Origin: Trichococcus sp.
GTDB lineage: Bacteria; Bacillota; Bacilli; Lactobacillales; Aerococcaceae
DNA length: 35,411 nucleotides
Assembly (NCBI GenBank): GCA_030153215.1
Contig: JASKKA010000004.1
Location: forward strand, 1 to 35,411
Direction of reading: 5' to 3'
In this document: one piece after another, positions 32,708 through 35,411 of the stretch
Position numbering within the stretch: position 1 is the first letter of the stretch
Layout of the letters: each line of letters begins with the position of its first letter
The notes under the pieces: model-generated
Database searches by the model: none
What the model saw: the letters and a program-made list of their open reading frames with translations, nothing else
Told to the model about the DNA's origin: nothing
Program-made: the position numbers and the translations under genes

Positions 32708-35155
32708 ATGTCGATTGAAGAAAAATACCGTATTCCGGTCGAGAAACTACGTTGGAGTTATCAGCTTACCGGTGAACTGGATCTTTGCGAGTCATCCAAG
32801 GATGTCCCGCCCTTGCAGGGCATCATCGGCCAGGACCGAGCCGTCAAATCGATGGACTTCGGTCTGGGGATGGCGGTACCTGGCTACAATATTTTCGTTT
32901 CCGGTCCCCCGGGAACAGGGAAGAGCACCTACGTCCAGACCATAGTGTCCAGATTGGCTGAGAAAGGCAATACGCCCGATGATTGGTGCTACATCTACAA
33001 TTTTACCGATCGGGACAAACCGATCGCCGTGTCCGTGCCTGCAGGACAAGGGAAGATATTCCGCGATGACATGACCGAGTTCATAGAGGACATGCGCAGC
33101 CTTATTCCAAAAACATTCGAGAGCAATGATTATGATCAACAGAAAGGCACCATTATCCAAGTAGTACAGGAGAAAGTAGATGCCGTTTTCCGGAGCATCG
33201 AACAGGAAGCACTAAAAGCCGGATTTGTCGTCCGGCAAGCTCCCGGACGCGTGGCTTTGATACCGATCAGGGATGGCAAGCAACTTTCTCCGGAAGAATA
33301 TAAAGCTCTTTCAGCCGATGAGCGGAAAATCATAGATGAAAATACTTATAAACTCGAGAAGAGGCTGGATGAAATCATCCGCGGTTCCCGTGCGCTCGAA
33401 AAAGAGGCCGATAAACAGCTCAAAGAATTGGACAGGCAGATTACCCGGTTTGCTACAGAGCCAGCCATTACCAGATTAAAAGAAAAATACACTTATTCGG
33501 AAAAAATCCAGAATTATCTGGATAAGGTGCTGACAGACATCACTGAAAACAACATTATGTTCCGTTTGGCCGACGCCCCGCAAGCGCAGAATCCTTTTCA
33601 ACTGCCTGAAAATGACGGAGACCCCTTCATAAAATACAAAGTCAATCTTTTTGTGAACAATGAGAACAGCAAAGGCGCCCCAGCGATTATCGAACCTTTT
33701 ATGAATTATTACAATATCTTCGGAAAAATCGAATACAAAAATCAATTCATGTACACCACCACTGACTTCACCATGGTGAAAGCCGGTGCTATCCACCAGG
33801 CCAATGGCGGGTATCTGGTACTTCAGGCGAAAGATGTCCTGTTCGATCCGTTCATGTGGGATGCCCTGAAAAAAGTGCTGAAGCATCAACAAGCATTGAT
33901 AGAAAATATTGGTGAACAGTACCGCTACGTACCTACCTTGACACTGAAACCGGAGACGATTCCTTTGAACGTCAAAATCATTTTGATCGGGAGTCCGATA
34001 TTCTACAAAGTGCTGACCTATGATGAAGATTTCCGGAAATTGTTCAAAGTAAAAGTTGACTTCGATATCACTATGGACCGAAATGAAGAAAATATCCGAA
34101 AATATGTCTCATTCATCAGTTCGATCTGCGAAGAAACGGAAATCCTCCATTTTGACCGTAGCGGCTTGGGAAAAGTAATTGAATACGGATCGCGGCTGGC
34201 GGGTAATCAGACCAAATTGTCCACTCAATTCAACGAAATCACGGAAATCGTCCATGAATCCAGCGCCATTGCCAAATACGAGGGGGCTCCGCTCGTTTCA
34301 GATAGTCACGTGAAAAAAGCCCTTGCTGACAGAAAATACCGGGCCAATATGATCGAAGAAAAATTCCAGGAAATGCTGCTGAAAGACAAGATCATGATCG
34401 ATGTACGGGATTCGGTCGTGGGACAAGTGAATGGACTTTCGGTCATCCAGACCGAAGAATATGCATTTGGCCATCCCACACGGATCACTGCCCGAACTTA
34501 TATCGGTTCGAACGGCGTGACCAACATCGAGCGCGAAACGAAAATGAGCGGCAGCAGCCATTCGAAAGGAGTTTTGACGCTGGCGGGCTTCTTGGGCGGG
34601 CAGTTTGCGCAGGAAAAGCCGCTGGCAGTGACCGCCCAACTGACATTTGAACAGAATTACGGTGGAGTAGACGGGGACAGCGCCTCCAGCGCCGAACTTT
34701 ATGCACTGCTGTCAAGCCTTGCTGACGTGCCGCTGAAGCAGAACCTCGCGGTAACGGGTTCCATCAACCAGAAGGGTGAAATCCAGCCGATCGGCGGCGC
34801 CACCGAAAAGATCGAAAGTTTTTTCGATCTTTGTGAGGCTAAAGGTTTGAACGGAGATCAGGGGGTCATCATTCCGGAACAGAATGTAGACGATCTTATG
34901 CTCAAGGAAGAAATCATCACAGCTGTGAATGAAGCTAAATTCCATATCTATTCCGTCAAAACAGTTGCAGAAGGGATCGAGCTGTTGACCGGGCTGAATT
35001 GCGGAAAACGCGAATCGGACGGAAATTTCACGGAAGGCAGCGTCTTCCGTAAAGTCCAAGAGAAGTTGGAAAAATACAACAAGAGCATCGAAGCTGCACA
35101 AGAAACCAGTAGCCGGAATAAGGAAGATACTGTCGGAGCATATGAAGAAGACTGA
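32708..35155 (+). CDS. Lon-related AAA+ protease (AAA_32 / LonB-like family)
   Basis: The 815-residue ATP-dependent protease resembles LonB or YcbZ-type Lon relatives rather than classical LonA. It has no LonA N-terminal domain. Walker A is GPPGTGKS at 66-73, close to the N-terminus. A long helical, partly coiled insertion (about 130-290) splits the AAA+ module. The second AAA part carries VKAGAIHQANGGYLVLQAKD. The Lon proteolytic domain has nucleophile S658 in DGDSASSAE and K701 in GGATEKIE, 43 residues apart as in Lon (E. coli S679/K722). No membrane helices are present, unlike archaeal LonB. AAAGGAG sets ATG 32708. A leader cre-like site suggests carbon control. Substrates are unknown. Confidence 0.9.
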   Translation: MSIEEKYRIPVEKLRWSYQLTGELDLCESSKDVPPLQGIIGQDRAVKSMDFGLGMAVPGYNIFVSGPPGTGKSTYVQTIVSRLAEKGNTPDDWCYIYNFTDRDKPIAVSVPAGQGKIFRDDMTEFIEDMRSLIPKTFESNDYDQQKGTIIQVVQEKVDAVFRSIEQEALKAGFVVRQAPGRVALIPIRDGKQLSPEEYKALSADERKIIDENTYKLEKRLDEIIRGSRALEKEADKQLKELDRQITRFATEPAITRLKEKYTYSEKIQNYLDKVLTDITENNIMFRLADAPQAQNPFQLPENDGDPFIKYKVNLFVNNENSKGAPAIIEPFMNYYNIFGKIEYKNQFMYTTTDFTMVKAGAIHQANGGYLVLQAKDVLFDPFMWDALKKVLKHQQALIENIGEQYRYVPTLTLKPETIPLNVKIILIGSPIFYKVLTYDEDFRKLFKVKVDFDITMDRNEENIRKYVSFISSICEETEILHFDRSGLGKVIEYGSRLAGNQTKLSTQFNEITEIVHESSAIAKYEGAPLVSDSHVKKALADRKYRANMIEEKFQEMLLKDKIMIDVRDSVVGQVNGLSVIQTEEYAFGHPTRITARTYIGSNGVTNIERETKMSGSSHSKGVLTLAGFLGGQFAQEKPLAVTAQLTFEQNYGGVDGDSASSAELYALLSSLADVPLKQNLAVTGSINQKGEIQPIGGATEKIESFFDLCEAKGLNGDQGVIIPEQNVDDLMLKEEIITAVNEAKFHIYSVKTVAEGIELLTGLNCGKRESDGNFTEGSVFRKVQEKLEKYNKSIEAAQETSSRNKEDTVGAYEED

Positions 35156-35206
35156 TGTTCCCATCTCATTCCTAGGGGTACAGCATTCATGGTCTGTTAA
35201 AAGCAG

Positions 35207-35244
35207 AAAGCAGGAACGGCAACTACAGCCGGTTCTGCTTTTTT
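35207..35244 (+). terminator. Terminator of the Lon-related gene
   Basis: AGCAGGAACGGC (35209-35220) pairs with GCCGGTTCTGCT (35228-35239) with one wobble and one mismatch, followed by a T run. Confidence 0.82.
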
Positions 35245-35300
35245 GTATAGCAGGAAAGTATACAATTTTTCGAATTGAAAAGTGCTTCACCGTAGGTGTT

Positions 35301-35411
35301 TCACAGGTTCCTAAAATGTTTCATGCCATCAAATTTGATGGCCAGCTTCACGGGTAAGCCCTTCGGAAAAGGAAAAAGGAACCTCTTGTCTCTGCGAGCC
35401 AAGACATACTG
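35301..35411 (-). CDS. Possible 3' end of a further minus-strand gene (partial)
   Basis: From the right edge an open minus-strand frame of 36 codons ends at TGA (35301-35303). The tail reads ...FPFPKGLPVKLAIKFDGMKHFRNL and is basic. It has no start inside the window and I do not recognise it. The frame is short, so chance is possible; its support is only that it is open to the edge and that the region lies after a terminator. Confidence 0.3.
   Translation of the reverse strand, partial: QYVLARRDKRFLFPFPKGLPVKLAIKFDGMKHFRNL
35325..35342. repeat. Perfect 18-base palindrome near the right edge
   Basis: GCCATCAAATTTGATGGC is its own reverse complement. It may be an operator-like site, or may simply fall within a coding region on the minus strand. 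Confidence 0.6.

Noticed and set aside
1-35411. CRISPR array, tRNA, rRNA, riboswitch, complete insertion sequence or prophage
   Set aside because: I looked for spaced repeats, cloverleaf-like segments, T-box or SAM-type leaders and transposase motifs on both strands and found none I could support by eye.

Overview
The window looks like chromosome from a low-to-mid GC Firmicute of the Lactobacillales, probably a Carnobacteriaceae relative such as Trichococcus or Carnobacterium. This placement is inferred from gene content and order, not from a search. The pointers are a PolC-type replicative polymerase, an Eep/RseP protease next to cdsA with no dxr between them, the rimP-nusA-ylxR-ylxQ-infB-rbfA order, strong AGGAGG-type ribosome binding sites, and a Staphylococcus-like NreABC nitrate/oxygen system. 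I saw no CRISPR array, tRNA, rRNA, complete insertion sequence or phage gene.

Layout. (1) 24-6550: membrane lipid and protease genes cdsA and rseP, a terminator-like hairpin, then polC. The proS gene usually found between rseP and polC is absent. (2) 6588-12061: the transcription/translation operon rimP-nusA-ylxR-ylxQ-infB-rbfA. It has a clear promoter followed at once by a perfect intrinsic terminator, so it reads as an attenuated operon, and it ends in a very strong terminator. (3) 12165-15478: accessory genes. These are a C39-like peptidase cut short by an in-frame amber codon, a small conserved gene broken at a run of nine A, and a YjeM-type amino-acid permease. (4) 15527-24976: a nitrite ammonification block in three transcription units: nreABC-sirB-sirC, then nirB-nirD-sumT-nirC, then hemC-hemD. 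(5) 25112-27426: a bifunctional NadR-type NAD salvage enzyme and cysteine synthase. (6) 27593-29992: a translationally coupled trio of a GT2-GtrA glycosyltransferase, a phosphodiester glycosidase and a small membrane protein. (7) 30113-35155: a frameshifted metallophosphatase, a membrane-anchored nuclease, a VanZ-like protein on the minus strand, and a Lon-related AAA protease with a catabolite-repression-like site in its leader. The last bases may hold the 3' end of a further minus-strand gene.

How the genes work together. The central block is a coherent system. NreA (nitrate), NreB (oxygen, Fe-S) and NreC (response regulator) sense anaerobic nitrate conditions. NirC moves nitrite and NirBD reduces it to ammonium with NADH. 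HemC, HemD, SumT, SirC and SirB build the siroheme that NirB needs from porphobilinogen onward. No nitrate reductase and no hemA/hemL/hemB is seen here, so nitrate reduction and porphobilinogen supply must be encoded elsewhere or missing.

The main points for a second look are the rimP leader attenuator, the Rex-like operator before nirB, the NirD that has lost its Rieske ligands, the half HemD-like domain on SumT, the NreB cysteine spacing, three separately broken accessory genes, and the glycosyltransferase/phosphodiester glycosidase/membrane-protein trio.
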